This document shows, in pieces, positions 42,712 through 51,790 of a DNA stretch of 64,000 nucleotides. Within the stretch, counting starts at the first letter, position 1. Each line of letters starts with the position of its first letter. The stretch spans positions 54,295 through 118,294 of the forward strand of contig NZ_JAEF01000007.1 in assembly GCF_000518765.1 (NCBI RefSeq). The letters run 5' to 3'. The notes below the pieces were generated by a model. The model did not search any database. It was not told the DNA's origin and was given only the letters and a program-made list of their open reading frames with translations. Origin of the DNA: Ruminococcus flavefaciens ATCC 19208. Lineage in GTDB: Bacteria > Bacillota > Clostridia > Oscillospirales > Ruminococcaceae. A program made the position numbers and the translations under genes.

Positions 42712-43998
42712 TCAGCCGTTATTGAGTCTGTCAAGAAGGCTGCTCGGAGTGTAAGAATAGAACTGTCTGCCTGCATAAGTTGGTGTACAGTCACGGTAGA
42801 AACGAACCTGAGTTACACTGCTGAGCTGATTCCTTACCCATCTGCTGTGTCCCAAATTATCTCTACCGCCGCATCTGAAGAATACCTCAAACTGTTCCTG
42901 AGTTGTTCCGTTGTCCCATTTAGGATCGCCGAAGTCGGTCTTTTTGCCGATATAAATATTTAGCACACCGTTGCTTACCTTTGCAGCTGTAAATGCGTTT
43001 TCAAGGAAACGACTCTTCACATTTCCGCTTATTCTGGTCTCAAGGTCATAACTGCCGATCAAGCCTGCATAAAGTGTATATTCCTTGTCAAACTCAGACT
43101 TTGGCACTGAAATTGTGCGCTGACCTATATTTAATTTGGTATAGTCATCAATACAATTTCCGCTTGTGCCGCTTCCGTTGCAGGTCATTTTTACATTGCT
43201 CAGAACATTAAAGCTGTAATTACCTGATGTTGAACCGAATACAGCATCTCCTTCTCTGTAAGGTGTACTGATATGACATTCTATCTTTGTACGGAATCCT
43301 CTTCCGCTCGGATGAGGCTCAAGAACAGGCTCTTCAAATCTTGTGTAAGGATCCGAGCTTGTAAGTCTCATACCTGCAATATAATAATTATCAAGATAAT
43401 ATATACAGTCATATCCGTTGTTTTTCTTCATGTAGCTGTAGTTTAATTCGTCAGATGTCTCACAGTACATTTTGTTCAGAATATTCTGTAAATACGGACC
43501 TTCAAGCATTCTGAGAGCATAATCTCCAAGCTCGTATTTTATACGGTTTTCTTTGCTTGTGCCCCTGTATGAATCTTCTGACGAATTGTTATTATATTCC
43601 ATAACAACTGCATAGTAAAGATTTTTCTGGCTCTTTACAGTTATATTGTCTACATAATCTCTTGCTTTTGCAATGTTTGGTGTTAATGCTACATTACGGT
43701 CAAGCATTGCAAACATATCACAGTTTCCGTATTCGTTTCCATTTGTATCAACGGTCGCAAGAAATGTATAGTTCCCCTTCCAGTCCAAAAAACCCTGCTC
43801 TAATTTTGGAAGATCATCCTGATAACTGAAATAATCCCAGCGCTGTCCTTTTCCGGCGTCTGTACTCTTGTTTACCATTGGCTTTCCGTCTTTAAAGTTT
43901 CTTGAACTGATGGTATAAGCATATGCTGTCATATTTACAGGGGCAGTGAGAATTGCTGCAGCAGATATAGCTGCAATAACTTTTGCCAGTTTTTTCAT
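42712..43998 (-). CDS. Secreted protein of unknown function
   Basis: The 428-residue protein has a signal peptide (about 1-27, ending YAYT). The mature part is rich in Tyr, Asn and Asp and has paired Cys (for example MTCNGSGTSGNCIDDY and FFRCGGRD). No dockerin, linker or wall anchor is present, and no enzyme motif was recognised. The C-terminal part has CTPTYAGRQFYSYTPSSLLD. Strong ribosome site GGAGG. It is divergent from the LacI-LytTR regulator gene and may be its target. Confidence 0.72.
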   Translation of the reverse strand: MKKLAKVIAAISAAAILTAPVNMTAYAYTISSRNFKDGKPMVNKSTDAGKGQRWDYFSYQDDLPKLEQGFLDWKGNYTFLATVDTNGNEYGNCDMFAMLDRNVALTPNIAKARDYVDNITVKSQKNLYYAVVMEYNNNSSEDSYRGTSKENRIKYELGDYALRMLEGPYLQNILNKMYCETSDELNYSYMKKNNGYDCIYYLDNYYIAGMRLTSSDPYTRFEEPVLEPHPSGRGFRTKIECHISTPYREGDAVFGSTSGNYSFNVLSNVKMTCNGSGTSGNCIDDYTKLNIGQRTISVPKSEFDKEYTLYAGLIGSYDLETRISGNVKSRFLENAFTAAKVSNGVLNIYIGKKTDFGDPKWDNGTTQEQFEVFFRCGGRDNLGHSRWVRNQLSSVTQVRFYRDCTPTYAGRQFYSYTPSSLLDRLNNG

Positions 43999-44149
43999 AG
44001 TGTTTTTCCTCCATTTGTATTGATATATTTTTCGCGTTTCAGGGAACTCTGTGTTCTCTGACTGTGATCATAGTTTAACATACCCCACGTAATAACTCAA
44101 TATTTTCGGGATAAGACGATTATTTCACAGATAAAAGGTATAAATCGGC

Positions 44150-44238
44150 GACGAAATGTACAAAAACAAAACTAAGCTGCCAGCCATATGACAAGCTGAC
44201 AATATATGCACTTCATCGCTCAGAATGTACACTTCGTC
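44150..44238. repeat. 12-bp inverted repeats in the divergent regulatory region
   Basis: GACGAAATGTAC (44150-44161) and GTACACTTCGTC (44227-44238) are inverted with one mismatch, 65 bases apart. Between them are AAGCTG copies at 44174 and 44193. Region 43999-44295 holds no gene; it separates the secreted-protein gene from the regulator gene. Confidence 0.6.
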
Positions 44239-44295
44239 AAATAAATCTGTATCTTGTCCGCACTCTGCTCAACAAATAATATAAGGAGGTATTTT

Positions 44296-46020
44296 ATGTC
44301 ATCAGACAAATCAATCGCCGTAATATTTTCAGACTTCAAAAACGACCACAATGACGGCTTTATCATGGGTATACAAAATCAGTCTAACTACTATGGATAC
44401 CGCACCTTTACTTTCTCAATGCCTCAGACCAGTGAACTGTATACAGGCAATGAGGAATGGATATACAGTCTTATCGACTATAACAGATATGACGGCATTA
44501 TTTTTGTGGAGCACACTTTTTCAACGCATAAGTGCCTTATCCCCCCCATTGAAAAAGCACTGCGCGAAAACTGCAACTGCCCTGTGGTAGTAATAGGCGA
44601 ATCAAATATGCTTCCCAATGTCATCGGCCTTGAAAACAGGAAAAACTTTGAAAAAGTAGTGGAGCATCTCATAACAGTACACGACTGTAAGTCGGTCTGC
44701 TGCCTCGGCGGCGAAAAAGGTATCCCCGATGAACGCATAGACGGATTTATTAATGTTATGAACAGGTACGGACTTCCCTGCGGTGAGGAAAATCTCCTTT
44801 ACGGAGGCTACTGGATATCCGGTGCGGAAGCCATTGCAAAGGATATCGCATACGGCACAGTTGAAAAACCCGACGCTATAGTTTGCCTTAACGATGAAAT
44901 AGCATACGCGCTGATAAAGCAGCTGTTTTTCGTGGGACTTCGAGTTCCCGAGGATATCCTCGTTACGGGATTTGATGATTCGCCATATGCTTCAAATCCT
45001 GCTGTATCCATAACTACCCTTACAGCAGATACTCATTTCTGCGGTCAGAAGGCTGTTGCACTGCTCCATTCACTTATAACAGGCAAGGATACAGAACAGC
45101 TGAAGCGTAAAAATCACTGTGTCATCACAGGTGAAAGCTGCGGCTGCGGCAGAAAAAGTAAGCTGAATGTCCGCGCAAAGTTTGATGAACTGCATAAACA
45201 GGAAATAGCTGACATGGAGTTCAGAAACAGCTGCTTTGAGGAAAAGCTGTATAAAGTCAACTCACAGGAGGAGCTTTCTCTCTTCATAAAAAACCATAAA
45301 TACCTTATCCGCAATCAGATCAGCGTAAGCGTTAATCTTATGAGACAGAACGACGAAAATGCAAAATGCATCTTCCTCAAGGATTACCTTATCAACGGCG
45401 AAACAGCTGTATTCCCTGTCACGGCTATATACCCCGATATGGTTTCCTTCGGTCCGATACAGAATATCCACGTTCTGCCGCTGATATTCGACAAGCATAT
45501 CTGCGGCTTTATGACTATCGGCTATGCCGAACCCAATGTGTATACACTTCACGCCAAGCAGTTCGCTAACAGGTTAGCCATAGGAGTTGAGATGCTACGT
45601 ATACGTCAGCAGTATACTGAATATGCTCAAAGCCAAAAGAACGATGCAAAACCAGACGTCAGCCGCCATGATACTGATACAAAAAAATCAGCTGCTGCGG
45701 TCATGGTGATAAATAAAGGCTCTATAACAAAAGTGCCGCTTGAAAACATACTGTACTTTGAATCGGGAGAAAAAAAGGTCTTTGCAGCCCTGAAAAGCGG
45801 AAAGTACGAGATAAAACAGCGTTTGTTCGAGCTTGAGGAAATGCTTTCGGAAAAGGATTTCTTCCGCATATCACGCTCAACACTTATAAATATGAAACGT
45901 ACAGTCGGATACAAAAACGGCTTCAACCGCACTCTTCTTGCCGTTCTTTCCACCAAGGAGGAGCTCCATGTATCAAGAATGTACGGTGAAAGCTTCAAGA
46001 AAAAACTTGCTGAGTCCTGA
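44296..46020 (+). CDS. LacI-type sugar sensor fused to LytTR DNA-binding domain
   Basis: The 574-residue cytoplasmic regulator has residues about 5-280 as a LacI/GalR periplasmic-binding-like sensor (DDSPYASNPAVSITTL, PEDILVTGFDD, DAIVCLNDEIAYAL). Usually this sensor follows a LacI HTH, which is absent here. Residues about 295-455 form a linker or GAF-like segment with ESCGCGRKSK at its start. Residues about 475-570 are a LytTR domain (KVPLENILYFESGEKKVFA, DFFRISRSTLINM). Ligand-controlled LytTR binding is implied. Ribosome site AAGGAGG before the chosen ATG. Likely targets are the 21-bp repeat promoters nearby. Confidence 0.88.
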   Translation: MSSDKSIAVIFSDFKNDHNDGFIMGIQNQSNYYGYRTFTFSMPQTSELYTGNEEWIYSLIDYNRYDGIIFVEHTFSTHKCLIPPIEKALRENCNCPVVVIGESNMLPNVIGLENRKNFEKVVEHLITVHDCKSVCCLGGEKGIPDERIDGFINVMNRYGLPCGEENLLYGGYWISGAEAIAKDIAYGTVEKPDAIVCLNDEIAYALIKQLFFVGLRVPEDILVTGFDDSPYASNPAVSITTLTADTHFCGQKAVALLHSLITGKDTEQLKRKNHCVITGESCGCGRKSKLNVRAKFDELHKQEIADMEFRNSCFEEKLYKVNSQEELSLFIKNHKYLIRNQISVSVNLMRQNDENAKCIFLKDYLINGETAVFPVTAIYPDMVSFGPIQNIHVLPLIFDKHICGFMTIGYAEPNVYTLHAKQFANRLAIGVEMLRIRQQYTEYAQSQKNDAKPDVSRHDTDTKKSAAAVMVINKGSITKVPLENILYFESGEKKVFAALKSGKYEIKQRLFELEEMLSEKDFFRISRSTLINMKRTVGYKNGFNRTLLAVLSTKEELHVSRMYGESFKKKLAES

Positions 46021-46030
46021 CGATGATCAG

Positions 46031-46091
46031 GTAAGCTGCATTTTTAACGGGGTAAGCTGCATTGACATTGGTTTCGGATATGTGTTATCAT
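46031..46091 (+). promoter_or_regulatory. Two 21-bp-spaced direct repeats plus promoter (predicted LytTR site)
   Basis: GTAAGCTGCATT occurs at 46031 and 46052, 21 bp apart; the second copy runs into the -35 TTGACA (46062-46067). TATCAT (46086-46091) follows after 18 bases. It drives the MBL hydrolase and LytTR genes, and has the same design as 42559-42640. Confidence 0.78.
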
Positions 46092-46165
46092 ATATATGAT
46101 GCAAATAATACGCGAGGATATATTATGCCCTCAAGGCTGTGAACATACAGCAAAGGAGCTTGTTT

Positions 46166-46939
46166 ATGAATGAAAGAATAAATATCACATGGTACGGAAC
46201 GGCTTCGGTAAGAATTACCGCAGGCAGTTCACAGCTCCTGATAGATCCGTTTTTCCCATTTCCCGACAGCAGGATAAAGATAGCAGCAAACGCTTATGCC
46301 GATTGCAGTCATATTCTTGTGTCACACGGCCATTTCGATCATATAAGCAGTATCAGCGAGATCGTGCGGAACGACACTACTGTATACTGCACGAATGCTC
46401 CGTACAGGACTCTTTGCAGAAAAGGCGTAAGTAAAAAAAATCTGCACCTTATAAAAGCAGGCTCTTCCTTTAACATAGGAGATATCCATATTACTGCATA
46501 CAAAGGAAAACATATCAGATTAAATGCCATTGATGTTTTAAATGCGATATGCAGCAGGCGCGTCATTAAAAACCTGAAAGGTATTACAGGAAAGCTGCGG
46601 AAGATATCATCCTGCCTTGAAAAAAAAGAAACTCTATGTTATCTTGCAGAGGTGTACGGAAAGCGTATACTTATACTCGGCAGCCTCGCACTTGCAGAGG
46701 ATATTGATTATCCTACAGGCGTCGATCTTGCTTTTTTTCCATATCAGGGAGCAAAGAATATATGCGAAGTTGCAGCGAATATCTGCGATAAGCTAAAGCC
46801 TAAGGCTGTTCTGCTGACGCATTTTGATGACACATTTCCACCGTTCAGTTCGGAGATAGACACATCAGGATTTGAAGAATATATAAAAAAACGTGCAGCC
46901 GTATATAAGCTTAAACACGGCAGCACACTTGAGATATGA
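46166..46939 (+). CDS. Metallo-beta-lactamase fold hydrolase (UlaG-like)
   Basis: The 257-residue protein has the MBL zinc motif VSHGHFDHI (H-x-H-x-D-H). NITWYGTASVRITAG at the start is the UlaG/YycJ-like beta opening, and VLLTHFDDTFPP is a later metal His. Substrate unknown. The ATG at 46166 has AAAGGAG upstream. It is the first gene behind the LytTR-type promoter, followed by a LytTR regulator, so it may belong to a sensing or signalling unit. Confidence 0.86.
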   Translation: MNERINITWYGTASVRITAGSSQLLIDPFFPFPDSRIKIAANAYADCSHILVSHGHFDHISSISEIVRNDTTVYCTNAPYRTLCRKGVSKKNLHLIKAGSSFNIGDIHITAYKGKHIRLNAIDVLNAICSRRVIKNLKGITGKLRKISSCLEKKETLCYLAEVYGKRILILGSLALAEDIDYPTGVDLAFFPYQGAKNICEVAANICDKLKPKAVLLTHFDDTFPPFSSEIDTSGFEEYIKKRAAVYKLKHGSTLEI

Positions 46940-46990
46940 CAAGATGATTTTGCCTTGATATACTAAAAAACACTAAAGCGGAGGAAGATA

Positions 46991-47440
46991 ATGAGAATAA
47001 TAATCGAATCCCCTCAGCCCAACGATGAAGACGTTGTAATAGTCAGGTGCGCCTCACCAGATCAGCGCCTCATCTCTATGCTGCTTTCATTTCAGAATGC
47101 TAAAACTGAACTCACAGGATATCTTGACGACAAGATAGTGCGTCTGAAATACTATGACGTATACTATTTTGAAGCAAATGAAAACCGCGTTTTTGCTTAT
47201 TGCCATTCAGATGTCTACGAAGTAAAATATAAGCTTTATGAGCTTGAAGAGCTTTTCAATCCTTTGGATTTTTTACGCTGTTCAAAATCCATGATCGTTA
47301 ATATGGAAAAAATAGAATACCTGTCACCGCTTTTCAGCGGCAAGCTTGAGGCTCATCTGAAAAACGGCGAGAAAGTCCTTATCTCGCGGCAGTATGTACG
47401 CAGTCTTAAAGCAAAGCTCGGTATTGAGGAGGTCGAATGA
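46991..47440 (+). CDS. LytTR family regulator (single domain with short N-terminus)
   Basis: The 149-residue protein has an N-terminal segment (about 1-45) and a LytTR domain about 46-145 (KYYDVYYFEANENRVFAYC, LYELEELFNPLDFLRCSKS, LISRQYVRSLKAKLG). There is no receiver domain. Such LytTR genes are typically followed by a DUF3021 membrane protein that inhibits them, as here. Ribosome site GCGGAGGAAG. It may autoregulate through the 46031 repeats. Confidence 0.9.
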   Translation: MRIIIESPQPNDEDVVIVRCASPDQRLISMLLSFQNAKTELTGYLDDKIVRLKYYDVYYFEANENRVFAYCHSDVYEVKYKLYELEELFNPLDFLRCSKSMIVNMEKIEYLSPLFSGKLEAHLKNGEKVLISRQYVRSLKAKLGIEEVE

Positions 47441-47886
47441 TGATAAAGGAATTTTTTGTTTCACTGCTGCATTATTTTGTTGACATAACTACAGCTGTTA
47501 TAATAGCTGCTGCGGTATATCTTACATTCTCGGGACAGCAAGTGGGAAATGCTATACTGTGGCAGATACTTTTCAGCGGTTTTATTACCGCTCTGCCAAC
47601 AGCCGTGCTTCTTTGCTTTGACCCTAAAAGCGGCAGGATATCAGCGATCCTGTGGGGACTACATTTTCTGCTGATATTCTTAATTACAGTTATGCTGCTG
47701 AAAATGTTCGGCTGGTGCAGGATAACTCCTCTGTCCGTATCCCTGACCTTTGTTGCTGTTGTATTTATTTACGTATTTACTTGCAGCGTACACTATCTTG
47801 TGGCAAGAAAACACACAGCATGGATGAATCAGCAGCTGAAAAAACGTTATTCCGATGATGAACAGATAAAAAAAGAAAAACCATGA
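47437..47886 (+). CDS. DUF3021-like membrane protein, partner of LytTR
   Basis: The 149-residue protein has four predicted helices (about 10-30, 43-61, 70-90, 100-122) and a charged C-terminal tail. The start overlaps the LytTR stop (ATGATGA), indicating coupled translation. In Firmicutes such membrane proteins next to LytTR genes act as inhibitors (LytTR regulatory systems). The ligand or signal is unknown. Confidence 0.85.
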   Translation: MMIKEFFVSLLHYFVDITTAVIIAAAVYLTFSGQQVGNAILWQILFSGFITALPTAVLLCFDPKSGRISAILWGLHFLLIFLITVMLLKMFGWCRITPLSVSLTFVAVVFIYVFTCSVHYLVARKHTAWMNQQLKKRYSDDEQIKKEKP

Positions 47887-47934
47887 TCTTTATGTCATGT
47901 CAGTTCAGAATACTGATATACTGAGGTGAGAGAA

Positions 47935-48549
47935 ATGAAATTCAGGATCAGACATGAAACAAGAGCCTTCCTGTATGGTATCATTATCCCGTGGGGAATC
48001 GCCGCAGCAGCGCTTTTGTTATTTATATTTTTGGGTTTTACAATATTTGACGAGCTGCCTGCAAAAATATTCTTCGGAATACTTATTCTTTGCGGTGCAG
48101 CCGAGATAATATCCATATTATTGTATATAGCCGAAAAAATATTCGGTACCAAATTGATCATTGAAAGTGACCATATCAAAGTGAAAATGCTGCTGAGACA
48201 CAGAAAAATCAGCTTTGATGATATCGCAGATGCGAAATACAGGCATTATTACGACAGGACGGAAGAAAAGAATAATCCGTATTCGATACTAACTCAATGT
48301 GCTGATGCGGACTTTCGGGCTGTTCCAAAGATCCGCTCACAGATCATATTTTATCTTCTCTCGGGCAAGGTATTCAAGCTCAATGATAAAGCAACAAACT
48401 ATGAATGGAAACGCGGGCTCTGGATAACTAATCCCGAAATTGATCCCGATGAGGACATTAAGCTTTATCAGGCATATCTGTGCTACCGTTCTGCATGGCA
48501 CAGATACTATAACACAGGCGATAACGCACTGAAATACGACATAATTTAA
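47935..48549 (+). CDS. Membrane protein with PH-like domain, function unknown
   Basis: The 204-residue protein has two helices in its N-terminal part (about 14-35 and 46-65). A bacterial PH-like segment follows (about 70-150: IESDHIKVKMLLRHRKISFDD, then YLLSGKVFKLNDKA). The C-terminal region contains several Tyr and Trp. No close family was recognised. It starts with GAGGTGAGAGAA upstream, 48 bases after the LytTR partner gene, so probably the same unit. A perfect terminator follows. Confidence 0.7.
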   Translation: MKFRIRHETRAFLYGIIIPWGIAAAALLLFIFLGFTIFDELPAKIFFGILILCGAAEIISILLYIAEKIFGTKLIIESDHIKVKMLLRHRKISFDDIADAKYRHYYDRTEEKNNPYSILTQCADADFRAVPKIRSQIIFYLLSGKVFKLNDKATNYEWKRGLWITNPEIDPDEDIKLYQAYLCYRSAWHRYYNTGDNALKYDII

Positions 48550-48583
48550 AAAGGATATAAAGCAGCTGCTTTATATCCTTTTT
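48548..48583 (+). terminator. Terminator of the LytTR unit
   Basis: A perfect palindrome with stem AAAAAGGATATAAAGCAG and its complement. Confidence 0.9.
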
Positions 48584-48667
48584 ATCTTGATATTCACTTT
48601 TCGTTGAAAAGACGTATTATCATTTCAATGTGAACTGTTTATGCTCACATTTCAGCTTTAATACTTC

Positions 48668-51600
48668 TTACTTTATGAGACCTATGCCCCAGATAGTGAA
48701 GCTGCCGCTTCCTGTGATTGAAACATCGAGATCTCCAGAAGTCTCCTGATAGTAGCCAAGCTCTGCGTCAGGACCGCCCCATGTGTACTGCTTGTTGCCG
48801 TTTACCTTTGTGGTCTTGCCGTTTACAGTAACATTGATGCTGCCCATACCGCTGCTGTTAGCCTTGAATACGATGATGAGTCCCTTGCCCTGAGTCTTGA
48901 ACTTCATCGGATTACCGCCGTTGAGGTTGTATGAGTAGTTGAGTGACTTGCTGCTGTTATATCCTGAACCTGCGCTCCATGAACCTGCATTGAAGTTACC
49001 CAGATCCTTTGGATTTACGTTTACGCAGTTAGCATACTCCATACCATATACAGCCTTTGTAGGAAGCTCATATGAAGCTGAGAGATGCTCGCTCTTCATT
49101 GCCTGACGGAAGTAATATGCGAGACAATCTGCAACAAGCTGTCCGCCCTTCTGATGCGGGTGATACTCATCTGTGTAATAGTCGCCCGGCTGGAGGAATC
49201 CGCTGTTGAACGCCTTTGTAAGAGCATCGTCCATACTGATTACAGGGATATCGAAGTTCTTACCGATAGGATACATCTGTGACTGGCTTGAGAAGCCGCC
49301 CTTTGCACGTGTGATAAGAACGATTACAGCAGGCTCGTTAGGCATATCAAGGAACTTCTTGATACAGCTCTCGAAGCACTTCTTGTACATGATGTCCTCA
49401 TGGTCGTTAACCGAGAATTCAAGGAAGATGATGTCAGCCTTCTGTGAAACGATCTCCTGCTCGCTGCGGACAAGTCCTACAACTGAAGATGTACCTGAAA
49501 GGCCTGCATTGATCTCCTTGAAGCTGCCCTTTGCAAATGTAGACTTTACATAATTTGAGAATGGTGTTGTATAGTTCTTGCCCTCTGTGATGGAACCGCC
49601 GAGGTAAGCTATTGTGAGAGGTGAACCAGCTTCAGCTGCTGCAAGCTTGCTGTCAAGTCTGTAGGTATTGCCGAAATGCTTTATCGAGCTCTTGTAGAAG
49701 TCAATATACTGAGCAGAAGCTGTCTCCTGATAGTTGTCCCACTTTGATGTGTCGATATCAGGCTTTTCAGGAATGATTATCTCAGGAACCAGACCTGTGC
49801 CGCCTGTTACAACTGAGGACTGTGTTCCCTCTGCTGCAACCAGAACATCGTCGATGTAGAAGTCCATAAGATCGCCGGAGGACTCAACTGTCTCAACATA
49901 GAGTGTCATATCACCTGCGTTATCGGGCACTGTGAATGATGTATTTTCGATCTTTGTCCACTCACCGCTCTTGCATGAAGCCTTAGCGATAGATGTATAT
50001 ACAGCGCTTCCGCCGCCGTTACCTCCCTGCTGGAGTGAGATCTGGATAGTTGCATCGCTGCCTGAAAGCTGAAGAGCTCCTAAGCTTACGCTGTATGTCT
50101 GACCAGCCTTGAAGTCAGAGCCAAGTGCGATAGCTGCACCGTTCCACTCTGCACTTCTGTCTGAAACAAAGAGTGACTTGCCCGAAGTGCCATAGTACGC
50201 AGTATCTGATGCTGCAACAGAAGCTCCGCCTCTGCCCGTCCAGTCGCCAACACCTGAATCAAAGTTTTCTTTTATCAAAGTGCTTGCTGCCGGAGGAGCA
50301 GTTGTAGTTGCAGTAACTACAGGAGCAGTAGTTGTAGTAGTCTGTGCAGGAGTTGTTCCTACTGAAGCATTGCTTGAATAGCTCTCAGGGAGTCTCGGAA
50401 CTGTACCCAAGAGGAACTTCTGGATAGCAAGTGCGTCGTTTGAAGTGATACCGCCGCCTGCTTCGCTTACATCTGCATTATATATACCCGGATCACCAAG
50501 CTTGTATTTATTAGGATTAGCAAGTGACTGCATTATGAGAACTACGTCACTCATATCAACGTCGCCGTCGTTGTTAGCGTCGCCCCACTTTGATACCTTA
50601 GCTTCAAGTGCTGCCTTGATGTCAACAGTTGTTGTAACAACAGGAGCTGCTGTGGTAGTAGTTGTTGTGGTGGTTGTAGCTGTTGTTGTGGTTGTAACGG
50701 TCTGTGACTCATTGCCCTTGAAAACATATCTGAAGAATGTATAGAGATGAGGCTTTACAGAGTCAGCACCGTGTCCGCCGCCGGGTATCGACTGGTAAAC
50801 GTGCTCAACGCCGTTCTTTGTAAGTATACTGCTGTACTGTGACGGGAAAGTACCAACAACTGTGTCATTTGTGCCGCCTGTGATCATAAATACAGCAGGC
50901 TCGGGACCAACGTCTCTGAACTTCATTTCGCTCTCCTGCATACAGCCCGGATGCTGCATATACATATCCGAACCCGGTGTAATACCCGGTGCAGGACAAG
51001 CACCGCCTACGTAGCCAAATACGTCAGGACGCATAAGTCCGCAGTAGATAGCCTCACGGCCGCCCATTGAGAAACCTGTGATAGCTGTATTCTCTCTGCC
51101 TTCCTTTATTGGATAGTTCTCCTTGATGAAAGGAAGAAGACTGTCTGTAACGTCATAGAGGAAGTTATCGTACTCTGCACAGGTCTGCTGGTTGATACCG
51201 CTCGGGCCGCTCATAGTCTTACTTGTAAACATATTAGGTGTTACAACGATGAACTCCTCAGCCTTGCCGCTTGACATAAGACCTGTCATAAGCTCCTGTA
51301 CGCCCATACCGTTTACCATGTCGTTTTCGCTGCCCATGATACCGTGGAGAACGAACATTACAGGATATTTTTTACTTGAATCATAGTTAGGAGGCAGGAT
51401 CACATTACAAGTTTTCTGCTTGCCTGTGAATTTACACATATAGGTCTTTTTCTCGACCTTGCACTTGCTGGTCTGCTCTGCTCCGTTTGGAACAGTTGTA
51501 GGCATATCGTTCTTTATCTCAGCGTTAAGACCTGACTTTGCATTTCCGCCGCTGCCTGCATCTGCGCCTATAGTGTTATTAGTATCGTTGAAGCCGCCTG

Positions 51601-51790
51601 CAAAGCCGCTCCAGTCCATGCCGCCTCCGTTGCCGCCCCAGCCTCCGAAGCCGCCGCCTACATTGCCGCCTGTAACACTGCCTGTATCAATATTACCGAC
51701 AGCAGCTGAAGATGAAAACGGAATACTTGCTGCGATCATCATTGCAGATACGGTTCCGCTGATGATCTTTTTTACTCTTGAACTTTTCAC
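48668..51790 (-). CDS. Cellulosomal double esterase: CE1 - dockerin - CBM - SGNH esterase
   Basis: The 1040-residue protein starts at GTG (51788-51790), AGGAG eight bases upstream. Signal peptide about 1-30, then a Gly/Asn-rich stretch. The CE1 esterase (about 105-365) has Ser in GFSMGG near 241 and VLHGIMG. A Thr linker and an internal dockerin (about 402-465, GDANNDGDVDMSDVVLIMQ) follow, then a second linker, a CBM22/4-like module (about 507-655) and an SGNH esterase (about 690-890: YLGGSITEGKN nucleophile Ser, DEYHPHQKGG Asp/His). A C-terminal beta module (about 920-1040) completes it. Two deacetylase or feruloyl-type activities on xylan are expected. It shares modules with the 40.7 kb gene. 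Confidence 0.92.
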   Translation of the reverse strand: MKSSRVKKIISGTVSAMMIAASIPFSSSAAVGNIDTGSVTGGNVGGGFGGWGGNGGGMDWSGFAGGFNDTNNTIGADAGSGGNAKSGLNAEIKNDMPTTVPNGAEQTSKCKVEKKTYMCKFTGKQKTCNVILPPNYDSSKKYPVMFVLHGIMGSENDMVNGMGVQELMTGLMSSGKAEEFIVVTPNMFTSKTMSGPSGINQQTCAEYDNFLYDVTDSLLPFIKENYPIKEGRENTAITGFSMGGREAIYCGLMRPDVFGYVGGACPAPGITPGSDMYMQHPGCMQESEMKFRDVGPEPAVFMITGGTNDTVVGTFPSQYSSILTKNGVEHVYQSIPGGGHGADSVKPHLYTFFRYVFKGNESQTVTTTTTATTTTTTTTTAAPVVTTTVDIKAALEAKVSKWGDANNDGDVDMSDVVLIMQSLANPNKYKLGDPGIYNADVSEAGGGITSNDALAIQKFLLGTVPRLPESYSSNASVGTTPAQTTTTTAPVVTATTTAPPAASTLIKENFDSGVGDWTGRGGASVAASDTAYYGTSGKSLFVSDRSAEWNGAAIALGSDFKAGQTYSVSLGALQLSGSDATIQISLQQGGNGGGSAVYTSIAKASCKSGEWTKIENTSFTVPDNAGDMTLYVETVESSGDLMDFYIDDVLVAAEGTQSSVVTGGTGLVPEIIIPEKPDIDTSKWDNYQETASAQYIDFYKSSIKHFGNTYRLDSKLAAAEAGSPLTIAYLGGSITEGKNYTTPFSNYVKSTFAKGSFKEINAGLSGTSSVVGLVRSEQEIVSQKADIIFLEFSVNDHEDIMYKKCFESCIKKFLDMPNEPAVIVLITRAKGGFSSQSQMYPIGKNFDIPVISMDDALTKAFNSGFLQPGDYYTDEYHPHQKGGQLVADCLAYYFRQAMKSEHLSASYELPTKAVYGMEYANCVNVNPKDLGNFNAGSWSAGSGYNSSKSLNYSYNLNGGNPMKFKTQGKGLIIVFKANSSGMGSINVTVNGKTTKVNGNKQYTWGGPDAELGYYQETSGDLDVSITGSGSFTIWGIGLIK

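Noticed and set aside
42631..42963. Plus-strand 110-residue frame directly behind the LytTR-type promoter
   Set aside because: Its start codon lies in the -10 box region, no ribosome site is present, and the codon pattern is that of the antisense strand of the secreted-protein gene. Kept only as possible antisense RNA.
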